From contig JAFZLD010000018.1 in NCBI GenBank assembly GCA_017553505.1, forward strand, positions 124,001-188,000: 64,000 nucleotides of DNA. Reading direction: 5' to 3'. The notes under the pieces were generated by a model. It was not told the origin of the DNA. It saw only the letters and a program-made list of their open reading frames with translations, and made no database searches. The translations under genes were made by a program, and so were the position numbers. The number at the start of each line of letters is the position of its first letter. Within the stretch, counting starts at the first letter, position 1. Positions 42,437 to 52,643 of this stretch are shown here, in pieces. This stretch comes from Lachnospiraceae bacterium (GTDB lineage Bacteria > Bacillota > Clostridia > Lachnospirales > Lachnospiraceae).

Positions 42437-43708
42437 ATGGCAAGAATTTCCAATAACGGACCCAAGTGTTGTTCTTTTTGCGGTAAGACTCAGGACATGG
42501 TTCAGAAGCTTATCGCAGGCCCCAACGATGTTTACATCTGCGACGAGTGCGTAGAGATTTGTTCAGACATTGTAGCGGATGCCCTTGAGGAAGCAGACAT
42601 TCAGGCTCGCGAGGAAGCTTTGGACGATATCAAGCTTCTTAAGCCTGCCGAGATTAAGCATTTCCTCGACGACTACGTAATCGGCCAGGAGACAGCCAAG
42701 AAAGTCCTTTCCGTAGCAGTTTACAACCATTACAAAAGAATAATGTCCGGAAGAGACGACAGTGACGGTGTTGAGCTTCAGAAGTCCAACATCATCATGA
42801 TAGGGCCCACAGGTTCGGGTAAGACATATCTTGCCCAGAGCCTTGCCAAGATTATCAATGTGCCCTTCGCCATTGCGGATGCCACCACTCTTACCGAGGC
42901 AGGTTATGTGGGTGAAGACGTTGAGAACATCCTTCTTAAGCTCATCCAGGCTGCCGACTACGACGTAGAGCGCGCATCTCACGGAATCGTCTACATTGAC
43001 GAAATTGATAAGATTACCAAGAAGAGCGAGAACGTATCCATCACCAGAGACGTATCCGGTGAAGGCGTTCAGCAGGCTTTACTTAAGATAATCGAAGGTA
43101 CGGAAGCTAACGTTCCCCCCCAGGGCGGACGCAAGCATCCTCACCAGGAGTTAATCCCCATCAACACCACCAACATTCTCTTTATCTGCGGCGGTGCTTT
43201 CGACGGACTCGAGAAGATTGTTGAGGCCAGACTCGATAAGAGTTCCATCGGCTTTAACGCTCCCGTCGTTAAGAAGTCTACCCGCGAGATAAGCGAGGTG
43301 CTTAAGGATATCACTCCCCAGGACCTTATCAAGTACGGTCTCATCCCCGAATTTGTGGGACGTGTACCGATTAACGTTTCCCTTGAAGGCCTTGACAAAG
43401 AAGCAATGGTCAGAATATTAAAGGAGCCCAAAAACGCGCTTATCAAGCAGTACAAAAAGCTCTTTAAAATGGACAACGTGGACCTTGAATTCGATGAAGA
43501 CGCAATCGAAGAAATCGCAGTTCAGGCCATGGAAAGAAAGACCGGAGCCAGAGGACTTCGCTCCATCCTTGAGAATATCATGATGGATGTGATGTACAAC
43601 ATTCCTTCGGACAGTACCATCCGCAAGTGCACCATCACCAAGGATTGCGTACTCGGAAAGAGCGAGCCGCTTGTAGATTACAAGATGAGACTCAAGAAAG
43701 CAGAGTAA
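42437..43708 (+). CDS. clpX: Clp protease ATPase subunit ClpX
   Basis: AAA+ unfoldase of 423 residues that delivers substrates to ClpP. The N-terminal zinc-binding domain has Cys12, Cys15, Cys35 and Cys38. Walker A is GPTGSGKT (about 118-125), Walker B is VYIDEIDK, and the ClpP-contacting IGF-type loop is ISSIGF-like ([10 protein letters not shown]). ATG 42437 has TTAGGAGA ahead. A hairpin follows before lon. Confidence 0.98.
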   Translation: MARISNNGPKCCSFCGKTQDMVQKLIAGPNDVYICDECVEICSDIVADALEEADIQAREEALDDIKLLKPAEIKHFLDDYVIGQETAKKVLSVAVYNHYKRIMSGRDDSDGVELQKSNIIMIGPTGSGKTYLAQSLAKIINVPFAIADATTLTEAGYVGEDVENILLKLIQAADYDVERASHGIVYIDEIDKITKKSENVSITRDVSGEGVQQALLKIIEGTEANVPPQGGRKHPHQELIPINTTNILFICGGAFDGLEKIVEARLDKSSIGFNAPVVKKSTREISEVLKDITPQDLIKYGLIPEFVGRVPINVSLEGLDKEAMVRILKEPKNALIKQYKKLFKMDNVDLEFDEDAIEEIAVQAMERKTGARGLRSILENIMMDVMYNIPSDSTIRKCTITKDCVLGKSEPLVDYKMRLKKAE

Positions 43709-43725
43709 TCTCTGACAGAATTTAA

Positions 43726-43756
43726 AAAGCGCTGTGTGGGTACCATACAGCGCTTT
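43726..43756 (+). terminator. Hairpin between clpX and lon (weak terminator)
   Basis: AAAGCGCTGT (43726-43735) and ACAGCGCTTT (43747-43756) pair perfectly. Only short T stretches follow, and no clear promoter for lon lies after it, so partial read-through into lon is likely. Confidence 0.6.
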
Positions 43757-43775
43757 ACGTTTATAGGAGGCACAT

Positions 43776-46076
43776 ATGCCGGTAACTAAGACCATGCCCG
43801 CCATCATCATACGCGATGTCGTAGTGGTGCCGGGAATGACCGTAAACTTTTCGGTTATTAAGAAAGAAGCCGCCAAGGCCTGCGAAGAAGCAATGCACGC
43901 CGAGCAGCTTGTTTTTGTTGCATATCAAAGAGAAGGAGTGAAGCTTCTTAACAAGGATGTTCTCTATCCGATAGGTATGATAGCTGCCATCAAGCAGATT
44001 AACAAGCTTCCCGACCGCACCATGCAGCTGGTACTCGACGTTAAGTCCCGCGCCAAGATGGTGGATGTACTCGACGACTCCTTCACTCAGTTTAAGGTCA
44101 AAGAAATAGTTGAGAACGGCGACGACCTCGACCGCTTTGAAAAAGAAGCCTGCCTTCGTAACCTCCGCGAGCTCTACCTTGAGTACTCGCTTCTTAATCC
44201 CAAGGTTCCGAAGGTATTTGACGTGCTTCCACGCACCGTAGACGACCTTGATACCGTCATGAACAGAGTGGTTAACCACGCGGTTCTGCCTTACGAAGTT
44301 AAGATCGGTATCATTCAGATAGTAGATGCAAGAGAACGCTTCGAGAAGCTTTTAAAGGTTCTTACCGACGAAGTTGAAGTAAGCCGTATCCGCGCCAACA
44401 TCTTAAAGACCACGCAGGATAAGGTTTCGAAGAATCAGCGCGAGTATTTCTTACGCGAACAGCTTAACTCCATCAAGAAAGAGCTCGGCGAGGACGCAGT
44501 CTCCGAGGAAGCCCAGTTCATGGAGGAACTTGAGAAGCTCGAAGCTTCCGACGAAGTCAAAGAAAAAATCAAGAAAGAAATAAACCGCTTATCAAGCCTT
44601 AACAGCGCCGGAAGCGAAGCTTCCGTGGAGCGCGGCTACATCGAGACGCTCCTTGAGCTTCCCTGGGACAAGATGAGCGAAGACAATACAGACGTTAAGC
44701 ACGCAGCAGAAGTCTTGGACCGCGACCACTATGGCCTTGAGAAGGTCAAGGAGCGCATCCTCGAGTTCCTGTCGGTACGCGCGCTTAACAGCAGGGGCGA
44801 CAGCCCCATCATCTGCCTCGTGGGGCCTCCCGGAACGGGCAAGACCTCCATCGCGAGGAGCATTGCCGATGCACTCGGCAAGAAATACGTGCGCCTATCC
44901 TTAGGCGGCGTGCGCGACGAGGCCGAGATACGCGGCCACAGGCGCACCTACGTAGGCGCAATGCCCGGCAACATAGTTGCCGGCTTAAAGCAAGCGGGCG
45001 TCAAGAACCCCCTCATGCTTCTTGACGAAATCGACAAGACCTCCGCCGACCACAAAGGCGACGTGGCGTCGGCGCTGCTTGAGGTTCTTGACAGCGAGCA
45101 AAACTCCAAGTTCCGTGACCACTTTGTAGGTATTCCGATTGATTTGTCAGAGGTTCTTTTTATAGCAACCGCCAATTCCGCAAGCGACATTCCGGGCCCC
45201 TTATACGACAGAATGGAGATTATCGAGGTAAGCTCCTACACTGCCAATGAGAAGTTCCACATCGCCAAGGAATTCTTACTTAAGAAGCAGTACGAGAAAA
45301 ACGGTTTAAAAACCTCGCAAATATCTATTAACGACGCCGCACTTAAGCGTATAATAGAAGCGTACACCAAGGAAGCGGGTGTTCGTGAACTCGAGCGTAA
45401 GATTGGCGAGATATGCCGCAAGGCTGCCCGCGAGATTCTTGAAAAGGGCACCAAGAAAGTCACAGTCACCACTAAGAACCTGGAGACCTTCCTCGGCAAA
45501 GAAAAATATCGCGCCGACCTTAAGAACAAGAAAGATGAAGTCGGCATAGTACGCGGCCTTGCATGGACTCCCGTAGGAGGCACCACTCTTTCCGTGGAAG
45601 TCAACATCATGCCCGGCAAAGGCGAGATGGAGCTTACCGGTCAGATGGGCGATGTCATGAAGGAATCCGCCCTCGCAGGTTTAAGCTTTATCAGAAGCAT
45701 CGCGCCCAAGTACAAGATTGCACAGACCTTCTTTGAACAACACGACATTCACATACACATTCCCGAGGGCGCAGTGCCCAAGGACGGCCCCAGCGCCGGC
45801 ATCACCATGGCAACAGCAGTAATGTCAGCCATCACGGGCATCCCCGTAAGCCGTAATCTTGCCATGACCGGCGAGATTACACTTCGCGGCAGAGTCCTTG
45901 CGGTAGGCGGGCTCAAAGAAAAAATTCTTGCGGCCAAGACCGCAGGCATCAAGAAAGTCCTCGTACCCCTCGAGAACAAAGCAGACATCGAGGAAATCTC
46001 CGACGAGATTAAGGAAGGCATGGACTTAATATACGTATCTTCCATGAAGGAAGTACTCGAAATCGCTTTGTGGTAA
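43776..46076 (+). CDS. lon: ATP-dependent protease Lon
   Basis: Single-chain AAA+ protease of 766 residues. The N-terminal substrate domain (about 1-200) is followed by a coiled coil, the ATPase domain with Walker [10 protein letters not shown] and Walker [10 protein letters not shown], and the protease domain with the catalytic Ser in [12 protein letters not shown] and Lys in [13 protein letters not shown] 43776 follows TAGGAGG. It degrades damaged and regulatory proteins. The next gene ysxC follows after 16 nt. Confidence 0.98.
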   Translation: MPVTKTMPAIIIRDVVVVPGMTVNFSVIKKEAAKACEEAMHAEQLVFVAYQREGVKLLNKDVLYPIGMIAAIKQINKLPDRTMQLVLDVKSRAKMVDVLDDSFTQFKVKEIVENGDDLDRFEKEACLRNLRELYLEYSLLNPKVPKVFDVLPRTVDDLDTVMNRVVNHAVLPYEVKIGIIQIVDARERFEKLLKVLTDEVEVSRIRANILKTTQDKVSKNQREYFLREQLNSIKKELGEDAVSEEAQFMEELEKLEASDEVKEKIKKEINRLSSLNSAGSEASVERGYIETLLELPWDKMSEDNTDVKHAAEVLDRDHYGLEKVKERILEFLSVRALNSRGDSPIICLVGPPGTGKTSIARSIADALGKKYVRLSLGGVRDEAEIRGHRRTYVGAMPGNIVAGLKQAGVKNPLMLLDEIDKTSADHKGDVASALLEVLDSEQNSKFRDHFVGIPIDLSEVLFIATANSASDIPGPLYDRMEIIEVSSYTANEKFHIAKEFLLKKQYEKNGLKTSQISINDAALKRIIEAYTKEAGVRELERKIGEICRKAAREILEKGTKKVTVTTKNLETFLGKEKYRADLKNKKDEVGIVRGLAWTPVGGTTLSVEVNIMPGKGEMELTGQMGDVMKESALAGLSFIRSIAPKYKIAQTFFEQHDIHIHIPEGAVPKDGPSAGITMATAVMSAITGIPVSRNLAMTGEITLRGRVLAVGGLKEKILAAKTAGIKKVLVPLENKADIEEISDEIKEGMDLIYVSSMKEVLEIALW

Positions 46077-46092
46077 CACATAAGGAGTAACA

Positions 46093-46686
46093 ATGAAGAT
46101 TAAATCAGCCGAACTTGAAACCGTAATAGGAATCACCAGTAAGCTTCCCGAGAACACTCTTCCGGAGATTGCTTTTGCAGGTAAGAGTAACGTAGGTAAG
46201 TCATCGCTTATCAACGCGCTTCTTAATCGTAAGTCTCTTGCCCGCACCAGCCAGAACCCCGGCAAGACACAGACAATAAATTTTTATAATATTAATAAGG
46301 AATTCTACCTTGTAGACCTTCCCGGATACGGCTATGCTAAGGTTAGTGCCGAGATTCGCGAGAAGTGGGGCAAGATGATTGAACGCTACTTGGAAAAATC
46401 CAAGCAGTTAAGAAGAGTCTTTCTTTTGATAGACATCCGTCACGAGCCTTCGGGTAACGACGTAATGATGTATGACTGGGTGGTAAGCAAAGGCTTCGAC
46501 CCTATCATCATCTGCACCAAGGCCGACAAAATCAGCCGCGGCGCGACCCAGAAGAATCTTAAAATCATCAGGGAGAAGCTCAAGTGTCGTCCCGGTACCG
46601 TAATGATACCTTTTTCGGCTACGGAGAAGACCGGAAGGGACGAGATACTTAACCTCATGGACGAAATTTTGGGCACTGAGGAATAA
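46093..46686 (+). CDS. ysxC: Ribosome biogenesis GTPase YsxC/EngB
   Basis: Essential small GTPase of 197 residues that acts in 50S subunit assembly. Its GTPase motifs are G1 [10 protein letters not shown]2 with the conserved Thr in [12 protein letters not shown]3 DLPGYG and G4 CTKADK. ATG 46093 follows AAGGAG. The lon-ysxC order is conserved in Firmicutes. Confidence 0.97.
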   Translation: MKIKSAELETVIGITSKLPENTLPEIAFAGKSNVGKSSLINALLNRKSLARTSQNPGKTQTINFYNINKEFYLVDLPGYGYAKVSAEIREKWGKMIERYLEKSKQLRRVFLLIDIRHEPSGNDVMMYDWVVSKGFDPIIICTKADKISRGATQKNLKIIREKLKCRPGTVMIPFSATEKTGRDEILNLMDEILGTEE

Positions 46687-46707
46687 TAAAATGGGGAGGC
46701 ATAAGCC

Positions 46708-47871
46708 TTGAAAAAATCAACGCTTTATCTTAAAGCACTTACAAACGTACTAATTTACATAGTTATAACGGTATTGGTAGCAATTTACCTGCCTAAGCTT
46801 CTTGTTTTCTTTTTACCCTTTGTAATCGGCTGGGTGGTTTCAGCGATTGCCAATCCCGCCGTTAAGTTCTTCGAAGAGAAGATTAAGTTCAAAAGAAAGG
46901 CTTCATCGGCCGTTATGATTGTGCTTATCCTTGCAATCATAATCCTTGCGGGCTACGGCATCATCGTATTCCTGGTAGACCAGTGTATAGGCTTTATTCA
47001 GAGTTTGCCGGAGAATTGGTCGAGCTGGCAGGGGACACTTAACACCTTCGGAAGTAACTTTAACAATCTGTTCAAGAATCTTCCTTCCGAACTTAGAGAG
47101 CCGCTTAACAACCTGGGTTCTTTTGTTACCACATCCCTTGGTAATTTCATGAAGAGCTTAGGCTCCGGCGACATGAATGCCACGCTTGTTTCCAACATTT
47201 CAAGCGGTATCGGCAGCGCGGCCAATATCCTGGTGGGCATTATTATGTGCGTGCTTTCCGCATACTTCTTAACCGTTGAGCACAACATTCTTTTTGATAA
47301 AATGGAGCGCCATATTCCCAAGAAGGCTTTCTCGAAGTTCATGGCTGCTTACAAAGGCCTTAAGGACGCCGTCGGCGGATACTTCAAGGCGCAGTTCCAG
47401 ATAGAAATCTGGGTATATGTAATTACCGTTGTGGGACTTTTAATTCTTGGAGTCGATTACGCATTCATCATTGCGCTCGGTATTGCAATCCTTGACTTTT
47501 TGCCTTTCTTTGGCGCCGGCCTTATCATGGTGCCCTGGGCGATTATCGCTTTCACCGACGGCAAGTACTTCCTTGCAATCGGCATGCTTATCACATGGGG
47601 TATCGGCCAGCTCGTGCGTCAGCTCATCCAGCCTAAGATTGTAGGCGACAAGGTAGGCGTTGCACCGCTTCCCACACTTGTTCTTTTGTTCTTGGGTTAC
47701 AAGTTCTGGAGCGTATTCGGTATGGTAGTTGCAGTTCCGATTGCCATGATATTTATTTCGTTGTACGATGAGGGCTTGTTTGATAACTTCTTTGACAGCC
47801 TTAAGATATTGAGGGACGGACTTTCTGAGTTCCTTACCCTTCCGAAAAAGAAAACAGACGAAGAAGAATAG
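46708..47871 (+). CDS. AI-2E family membrane transporter
   Basis: Membrane protein of 387 residues with about eight helices, of the AI-2E (PerM/TqsA/YtvI) family. TTG 46708 follows GGGGAGG. The N-terminal pair of helices, a long extracytoplasmic loop with GLY/ASN-rich sequence (about 90-165) and the C-terminal cluster ILDFLPFFGAGLIMVPWAIIAF and WSVFGMVVAVPIAM are typical. Members export diverse compounds or act as antiporters; the substrate here is unknown. Confidence 0.9.
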   Translation: MKKSTLYLKALTNVLIYIVITVLVAIYLPKLLVFFLPFVIGWVVSAIANPAVKFFEEKIKFKRKASSAVMIVLILAIIILAGYGIIVFLVDQCIGFIQSLPENWSSWQGTLNTFGSNFNNLFKNLPSELREPLNNLGSFVTTSLGNFMKSLGSGDMNATLVSNISSGIGSAANILVGIIMCVLSAYFLTVEHNILFDKMERHIPKKAFSKFMAAYKGLKDAVGGYFKAQFQIEIWVYVITVVGLLILGVDYAFIIALGIAILDFLPFFGAGLIMVPWAIIAFTDGKYFLAIGMLITWGIGQLVRQLIQPKIVGDKVGVAPLPTLVLLFLGYKFWSVFGMVVAVPIAMIFISLYDEGLFDNFFDSLKILRDGLSEFLTLPKKKTDEEE

Positions 47872-47893
47872 AGTTGCGGGGGAAAAGGGAGAG

Positions 47894-48553
47894 TTGCGTT
47901 TTAAGAGGGCTTTATCGATTATTTTTGCGGTTGCCGTAACGGTTTCCGTGGCTTCCTGCGGTGGAGAGAAGCAGGACAATAAACTTACACTCGGAACGGT
48001 GCAGGGTAATGTTTACACCAACGATTTTTTTGACTTAAAGGTAGAAGCTTCTGAAGGATTCAATTACGCTGATGATGAGACGATACAGGCTATCGGCCTT
48101 TCAACTACGGACAAGTACGCCGAGTTCGACGACGATTTGATGAAAGACGTCGCCAAGGACTTAAAGTCGGGCAAGACTATCACGGATTTTTATCTTTCCG
48201 ACGAGGACTACGCGGATTCTTTGAACTTTATGATTTCTTACGGCGGGCACGACCTTCAGGATAAGATGATTGAAAACATTATTGATGAGTCGCTCCCCAT
48301 GCTTCAGGAATCTTATGATAAGCAGGGACTGAGAGGAGCCAAATGCGAGCGCTCTGTCATAGAATTCTGCGGTCGCAAGATTCCTTGCATCAAGATTAAC
48401 GCATCGGTGGCGCTTCAGGGCGGAGCCTATGCGGAAATATATCAGACTCAGATACAGTTTATACACGGCGACTATTTAGGCTGCCTGACTGCTACAACAT
48501 ATATTGACGATACCACCGAAGACATGCTTAACATGGCAACGGTGACTTATTAA
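47894..48553 (+). CDS. Lipoprotein of unknown function, paralogue 1
   Basis: Secreted lipoprotein of 219 residues. TTG 47894 has AGGGAGA ahead; the lipobox is VASC (Cys22). The mature part shares its layout with the protein at 49104: VYTNDFFDLKVEASEGFNYAD, a TDFYLSDEDY segment, a long helix ending in SLPMLQESYDKQG, then a Cys-containing ERSVIEFCGRKIPCIKINA. The paired Cys residues in the shared CxGxxxPC motif may form a disulfide. I do not know the family. Confidence 0.75.
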   Translation: MRFKRALSIIFAVAVTVSVASCGGEKQDNKLTLGTVQGNVYTNDFFDLKVEASEGFNYADDETIQAIGLSTTDKYAEFDDDLMKDVAKDLKSGKTITDFYLSDEDYADSLNFMISYGGHDLQDKMIENIIDESLPMLQESYDKQGLRGAKCERSVIEFCGRKIPCIKINASVALQGGAYAEIYQTQIQFIHGDYLGCLTATTYIDDTTEDMLNMATVTY

Positions 48554-48566
48554 ACGGAGAAAGTTC

Positions 48567-48950
48567 ATGTATTACATTCTGGCAACAACGGACAACGGAG
48601 CTTATTTCATAACCAAGATTAACAGAGCTATGACCAAGAACGACGAGGGCGTTTCGATGAAGCTTCCTACCAAGATTACCATAGACGCGAACGGCAAGCC
48701 CGAGCAGATAGGATCCATCAGAGAGGCCGAGTACATCTGCGACGCAATCTATCAGAACCTTAATGCATTTCCGTTTATCAACGAGGCATATGTGGTTTCG
48801 GCTCCCAATCGAATTCTGAAGCAGCCCCAGCGGTTCAGTTCCAGAAACACTTCCTTCAGGTTTTCCATTGAAGGAACCTTCACCTGTCCCCTTATAGTTC
48901 CCGAAGGTTTCGCCTGGGACAAGGATTATTTCAAGAATACAGAAAACTGA
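48567..48950 (+). CDS. Hypothetical protein of 127 residues
   Basis: Cytoplasmic protein with no signal peptide or membrane segment. ATG 48567 has ACGGAG 8 nt ahead and follows the lipoprotein gene by 13 nt. The sequence is mixed alpha/beta, with a basic middle. I see no catalytic motif and do not recognise it. It lies between two paralogous lipoprotein genes and is closed by the terminator at 48959. Confidence 0.65.
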   Translation: MYYILATTDNGAYFITKINRAMTKNDEGVSMKLPTKITIDANGKPEQIGSIREAEYICDAIYQNLNAFPFINEAYVVSAPNRILKQPQRFSSRNTSFRFSIEGTFTCPLIVPEGFAWDKDYFKNTEN

Positions 48951-48958
48951 TTTTACAT

Positions 48959-48990
48959 CCCGGTACGAATAAGTACCGGGTATTTTATTG
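48959..48990 (+). terminator. Rho-independent terminator
   Basis: CCCGGTAC (48959-48966) pairs with GTACCGGG (48973-48980) across 6 nt, followed by TATTTTATT. Confidence 0.8.
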
Positions 48991-49030
48991 CGCACAATTT
49001 GGCTCAAATGGCGAATTAGAGGGGTTTTAC

Positions 49031-49059
49031 TTGCTTTTTTGCCTGTTTTTATGTATGAT
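49031..49059 (+). promoter_or_regulatory. Promoter of lipoprotein paralogue 2
   Basis: TTGCTT (49031-49036), 17 nt, TATGAT (49054-49059), 45 nt before the ATG. Confidence 0.7.
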
Positions 49060-49103
49060 GACCTACGATATACTGTAGAAAAGAAAAAGAAAGGGGCACT
49101 CCC

Positions 49104-49922
49104 ATGAAAAAGAAAATTTTATCAGTAATACTCGTAGCAGCCATGGCATTCAGCCTTGCAGCATGCGCAGACAAGAAAGACAATGTCAAGGCAGATCCCG
49201 ATAAGCTTGCATCCGTTTCCGCAGAGACCTCGGTAAGCACCGAGACTTCCGCAAGCACCGAGACTTCAGTAGAAGAAGTTGACACAGAGACGAGCACCGC
49301 AGCAAGCCTTTTTGATCAGATTATCGACACAGAAGTTCTTGCAGATGACGAAGCTTCAGTATTCGGTGTTACCGAAGATGATGTGTACACCAATAAATTC
49401 TTCGGATTCAAGGTAGAGGCTCCCGCAGGATATTCTTTTGCGGATGAAGAGGAACTTGCATCAGTTGGCATGAACTCCACCAAGAGGATTAAGGAAAATA
49501 ACGAATCCATCGGTAACACAATGGAATACGCACTTGAGAAGGGCATGGTTGCAACCGACTTTTATCTCTATGCAATCAGTGGTCTCGCCACCATGAACAC
49601 CACGATTTCCTCAACAGGCCTTGGCATCAAGGACGATCAGGTAGGTGCATTCATCGATACTATGCTTCCTACTCTCGTTGAAACCTATGAGGCAATAGGC
49701 ATGTCTGATGTTAACGTAGAGCGTTCCACCATTACCTGCATGGGCAAAGAAGTTCCCTGCATCCTTGCAGACGGCACAATCGAGACAGAAGGATATTCAA
49801 TCAAAATGTATATCGTTCAGATTCCTCTTTGCAAAGAAGGTTACATGGCTAATATCACTTGCGGAACATATGTGACCGATAACACTCAGGAATTGGTTGA
49901 CTTGATTGAAGCACTTGATTAA
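49104..49922 (+). CDS. Lipoprotein of unknown function, paralogue 2
   Basis: Lipoprotein of 272 residues; ATG 49104 behind AAAGGGG. The lipobox is LAAC (Cys21). A low-complexity linker of repeated (S/A)STETS units (about 36-70) holds the folded part away from the membrane. The rest is similar to the protein at 47894: VYTNKFFGFKVEAPAGYSFAD, ATDFYLYA, MLPTLVETYEAIG and ERSTITCMGKEVPCI. The two probably arose by duplication. Role unknown. A bidirectional terminator follows. Confidence 0.78.
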   Translation: MKKKILSVILVAAMAFSLAACADKKDNVKADPDKLASVSAETSVSTETSASTETSVEEVDTETSTAASLFDQIIDTEVLADDEASVFGVTEDDVYTNKFFGFKVEAPAGYSFADEEELASVGMNSTKRIKENNESIGNTMEYALEKGMVATDFYLYAISGLATMNTTISSTGLGIKDDQVGAFIDTMLPTLVETYEAIGMSDVNVERSTITCMGKEVPCILADGTIETEGYSIKMYIVQIPLCKEGYMANITCGTYVTDNTQELVDLIEALD

Positions 49923-49939
49923 TTCAATATAGACGCACG

Positions 49940-49972
49940 AAGGCCGAAGCTTGAAGCTCCGGCCTTTTTTAT
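49940..49972. terminator. Bidirectional terminator
   Basis: AAGGCCGAAGC and GCTCCGGCCTT form a stem around TTGA with one mismatch; TTTTTT follows on the plus strand. It can serve the converging DUF5662 gene as well. Confidence 0.75.
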
Positions 49973-50880
49973 TTCTTCAGGTATTCTTTTTTCAAATATT
50001 CAAACGTCTTCTTCTCACCCTCACTGCTAAGCATCGACAGAATTCGCACGAGCTCGGCGTGGTCGTCGGGGTTCATGTGGGACTCGGAATCACGGGTCAG
50101 GAGATAGTCGAGAGCGTCGGAGTCGCGGTAAGCCTTACCACCGTATATCTTGCAGGCGGCGATGCGGTCCATGATGGACTCCACAAAGTATCTGCGCGGC
50201 ATACGTACGTATTCAAGCGGGTTGCCGGTCTCGATGCTGTAATCGGTCCAGTACTCATAGTGGTGCTTGTTGCGGCCTTTGTGGTGAATCCAGGCCTTGG
50301 AGTAGCCGTTGATATTACGTTCGGCCACGTTGGGGCTTCGCACACCCTGATAATACTTAACGCCCGCCGAAAACTCCGTGTAAGAGTACTTGGAAAGGTC
50401 ATGTATGAGTCCCTGCCAATAGAGCCCTACCTTGAAGCAGTGGCGGCGCACCATACGTCTATGGCGGTTAACGGTACGCAGATGTAAAAAGAAAGCCTTA
50501 TACGCAGGAATCTTAATCCTGTCATAAGCGGTAACAAGCTTGTCACCCTTATAACGAACCGCAAGGTCTATGTCCTTCTTGCCCTTAACAAGGTGCTTAA
50601 GAAACATTCTGTCGCCGGGGCGCATGGGCATTGTAAAAAGAAGTTCTTTACTGACTGCAGTGAAGCCTTTCGGAAGCTCCGGCGTATCGTCCAAGGTGAT
50701 GGTAAAGAGCGAGTGCGTGATACGCTGATCCTCTTCAACAACTCCGTTATACTCAAATGCTTTGCCCTCGAGATTAAACTTATTCAAATCATCGTCGGAA
50801 AGACAGGAGACAAGCCCGCCACGGTCTGTCATTATGTAGTCCTTTTTTGTAGATATAAAGTATAAGTTGTCCTTCTCCAT
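49969..50880 (-). CDS. DUF5662 family protein
   Basis: Protein of 303 residues from the ATG ending at 50880; a GTG six codons upstream (50898) is also possible, and neither has a clear ribosome site. The C-terminal part is the DUF5662 domain with GLIHDLSKYSYTEF, WIHHKGRNKHHYEYW and MPRRYFVESIMDRIAACK. The His/Asp-rich pattern suggests a metal site, as in HD-type proteins, but this is unproven. The N-terminal 100 residues with EDQRITHSLFTITLDD resemble a small separate domain. No partner genes; the MATE gene diverges from it. Confidence 0.75.
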   Translation of the reverse strand: MEKDNLYFISTKKDYIMTDRGGLVSCLSDDDLNKFNLEGKAFEYNGVVEEDQRITHSLFTITLDDTPELPKGFTAVSKELLFTMPMRPGDRMFLKHLVKGKKDIDLAVRYKGDKLVTAYDRIKIPAYKAFFLHLRTVNRHRRMVRRHCFKVGLYWQGLIHDLSKYSYTEFSAGVKYYQGVRSPNVAERNINGYSKAWIHHKGRNKHHYEYWTDYSIETGNPLEYVRMPRRYFVESIMDRIAACKIYGGKAYRDSDALDYLLTRDSESHMNPDDHAELVRILSMLSSEGEKKTFEYLKKEYLKK

Positions 50881-50942
50881 AGGAAGATTATTGCACACGG
50901 GTGTATAATATTCAATAAAGAAGTTAAGAGACGGGATTATAC

Positions 50943-52289
50943 ATGGATAAGAAAACTTTCTACAAAAAAGTGGCGGTGATTACGCTGCCCATTCTTTTGC
51001 AAAATCTGCTTGATGCGGCGGTTAACTCCGCCGATGTTTTGATGCTTAATTACGTGGGTCAGACGGCCATTTCCGCGGCGTCGCTTGCGACTCAGTATTC
51101 AAGCATTCTTTTTATGGTCTTCTATGGAATGGGTGCCGGTGCGCAGATTCTGGCGGCTCAGTACTACGGCAAGGGCGACATGAAGTCGGTTTCGAAGGTG
51201 CAGGGCATTGCGTTACGCTATACGTTAGTGGTGTGCGCAGTCATGACGGCTTTGTGCATGCTGGTGCCGAAGGCGCTTATGCGGATATTTACGCCGGAAG
51301 AAGAGTTGATTGAGCTTGGCGCGACTTACCTTGAAGTGGTAGGCATCGGAATGATATTCTGGGGCATCAGCGCGATTTATTGCTCCATCTTAAGGTCCGT
51401 GGGACGCACCATGATAGTGACGGTGCTGGAGGCTTCGGCACTGCTTACCAATGTGGCACTGAATGCTGTATTCATTTTCGGGCTGTTCGGCCTTCCGAAG
51501 CTCGGACTTATGGGCGTTGCACTTGCCACCGCGATTTCCAGAATATTGCAGTTTGTACTGTGCCTGATAGTGTCGATGCGCAGCAAGGACGTGAAGCTCA
51601 GCTTCAGATACGTTTTGGAGAGTAATCCGCTTCTGCACGCGGACTTTATAAAAATGTCGCTTCCCGCGATTCTCAACGATATCGTGTGGGGACTTGCTTT
51701 CTCCACGTATTCAATTATATACGGCCACCTCGGCAACGACGTTGTAGCGGCCAATTCCCTTGTATCTACCGTGCGCGGCCTCGGAACTGTTCTATGCTTC
51801 GGCCTTGCAAGCGGCGGCGGTATCATCGTCGGCCAGATACTCGGTATGGGTAAAGTCGAGGAAGGCAAGGAAGCCGGACGGATTCTTTTGCGACTGTCCA
51901 TATATGCGGGTATTGTCGGCGGTTTGATTGTGGCAGCCGTAAGCCCTGTTGTGCTACATATTGCGCAGGTTACGGATGTTGCGAGAGATTATTTGAAATT
52001 CATGCTGCTGGTAAACACCGTATATATCACCGGCACTTCAGTAAATACAATGCTTATCGCAGGCGTCTTCCGCGCCGGCGGCGAGACCCGCTTCGGCCTC
52101 ATCTGCGACACCATCGATATGTGGGTGTATGCGGTACCTGTGGGACTCCTCGCGGCATTCGTGTTCAAATTACCGGTTAAATGGGTTTATCTGCTGATAT
52201 GCACAGATGAGTTTGTTAAGTGGCCTTGGGTATTTAAATACTTTAGGTCATTTAAGTGGGCCAAAAACATTACTAGAAATATAGAGTAG
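50943..52289 (+). CDS. MATE family efflux transporter
   Basis: Membrane exporter of 448 residues with twelve predicted helices. ATG 50943 is preceded by GAGACGGGA. The N-terminal TLPILLQNLLDAAVNSADVLMLNYVGQTAISAASLA and the matching second-half segment LPAILNDIVWGLAFSTYSIIYGHLG are typical of the NorM/DinF type. MATE proteins pump cationic drugs or metabolites with Na+ or H+. The substrate is unknown. Structured element B lies downstream, without a clear terminator in between. Confidence 0.92.
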   Translation: MDKKTFYKKVAVITLPILLQNLLDAAVNSADVLMLNYVGQTAISAASLATQYSSILFMVFYGMGAGAQILAAQYYGKGDMKSVSKVQGIALRYTLVVCAVMTALCMLVPKALMRIFTPEEELIELGATYLEVVGIGMIFWGISAIYCSILRSVGRTMIVTVLEASALLTNVALNAVFIFGLFGLPKLGLMGVALATAISRILQFVLCLIVSMRSKDVKLSFRYVLESNPLLHADFIKMSLPAILNDIVWGLAFSTYSIIYGHLGNDVVAANSLVSTVRGLGTVLCFGLASGGGIIVGQILGMGKVEEGKEAGRILLRLSIYAGIVGGLIVAAVSPVVLHIAQVTDVARDYLKFMLLVNTVYITGTSVNTMLIAGVFRAGGETRFGLICDTIDMWVYAVPVGLLAAFVFKLPVKWVYLLICTDEFVKWPWVFKYFRSFKWAKNITRNIE

Positions 52290-52316
52290 TATATCGATTG
52301 TCAAATATATTAAGTT

Positions 52317-52606
52317 AAAAAAAGTTTTTTTACCGGACTATCCACAGCGTCGGCACTTATTAGGAATCATGAACCTGTATTGTAGGTTCATGATGGAAGT
52401 GCATTAGCTTTAAAATGCACTTCCACGCGTAGAGTTCCGCAGCTATTTTGGTATTTCACAAAATGGCTGTAGCAGTGGTTGCCGAAACCTTCGCTGTACT
52501 TTGCTCGCTTATGTGAGAGAAGACCGTAGTGCTTTTTACGGAGCGTCTTCTCGGCCGTTACTGCGAGGACCTAAGCGAGAGCGTGTCCGGGAAGAAAACT
52601 TTTTTT
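52317..52606 (-). ncRNA. Structured RNA-like element, copy B (same family as 31871-32116)
   Basis: Read on the minus strand it aligns with copy A over its whole length: AAAAAGTTTTCTTCCC, CTCTCGCTT, GGTCCTCGC, ACGGCCG (plus 52552), AGACGCTCCGT (plus 52538-52548), ACTACGGTCT (plus 52521-52530) and AAGTGCCGACGCT (plus 52346-52358). The ends pair (AAAAAAAGTTTT and CCGGAC at 52333-52338 with GTCCGG at 52585-52590). The variable middle holds three hairpins: CATGAACCT/AGGTTCATG, GGAAGTGCATT/AATGCACTTCC and ATTTTG/CAAAAT. The 3' end in this orientation runs into CTTTTTTT, as a terminator would. No coding frame. Fills most of the 392-nt gap before arsR. Confidence 0.6.
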
Positions 52607-52615
52607 GATTATGTA

Positions 52616-52643
52616 TTGACAACGGGCAGAAATTGTTTATAAT
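52616..52643 (+). promoter_or_regulatory. Promoter of the zinc-efflux operon
   Basis: TTGACA (52616-52621), 16 nt, TATAAT (52638-52643): near consensus. It starts right after element B. Confidence 0.85.

Noticed and set aside
49951..50487. 178-codon plus-strand frame opposite the DUF5662 gene
   Set aside because: Antisense shadow that starts inside the bidirectional terminator.
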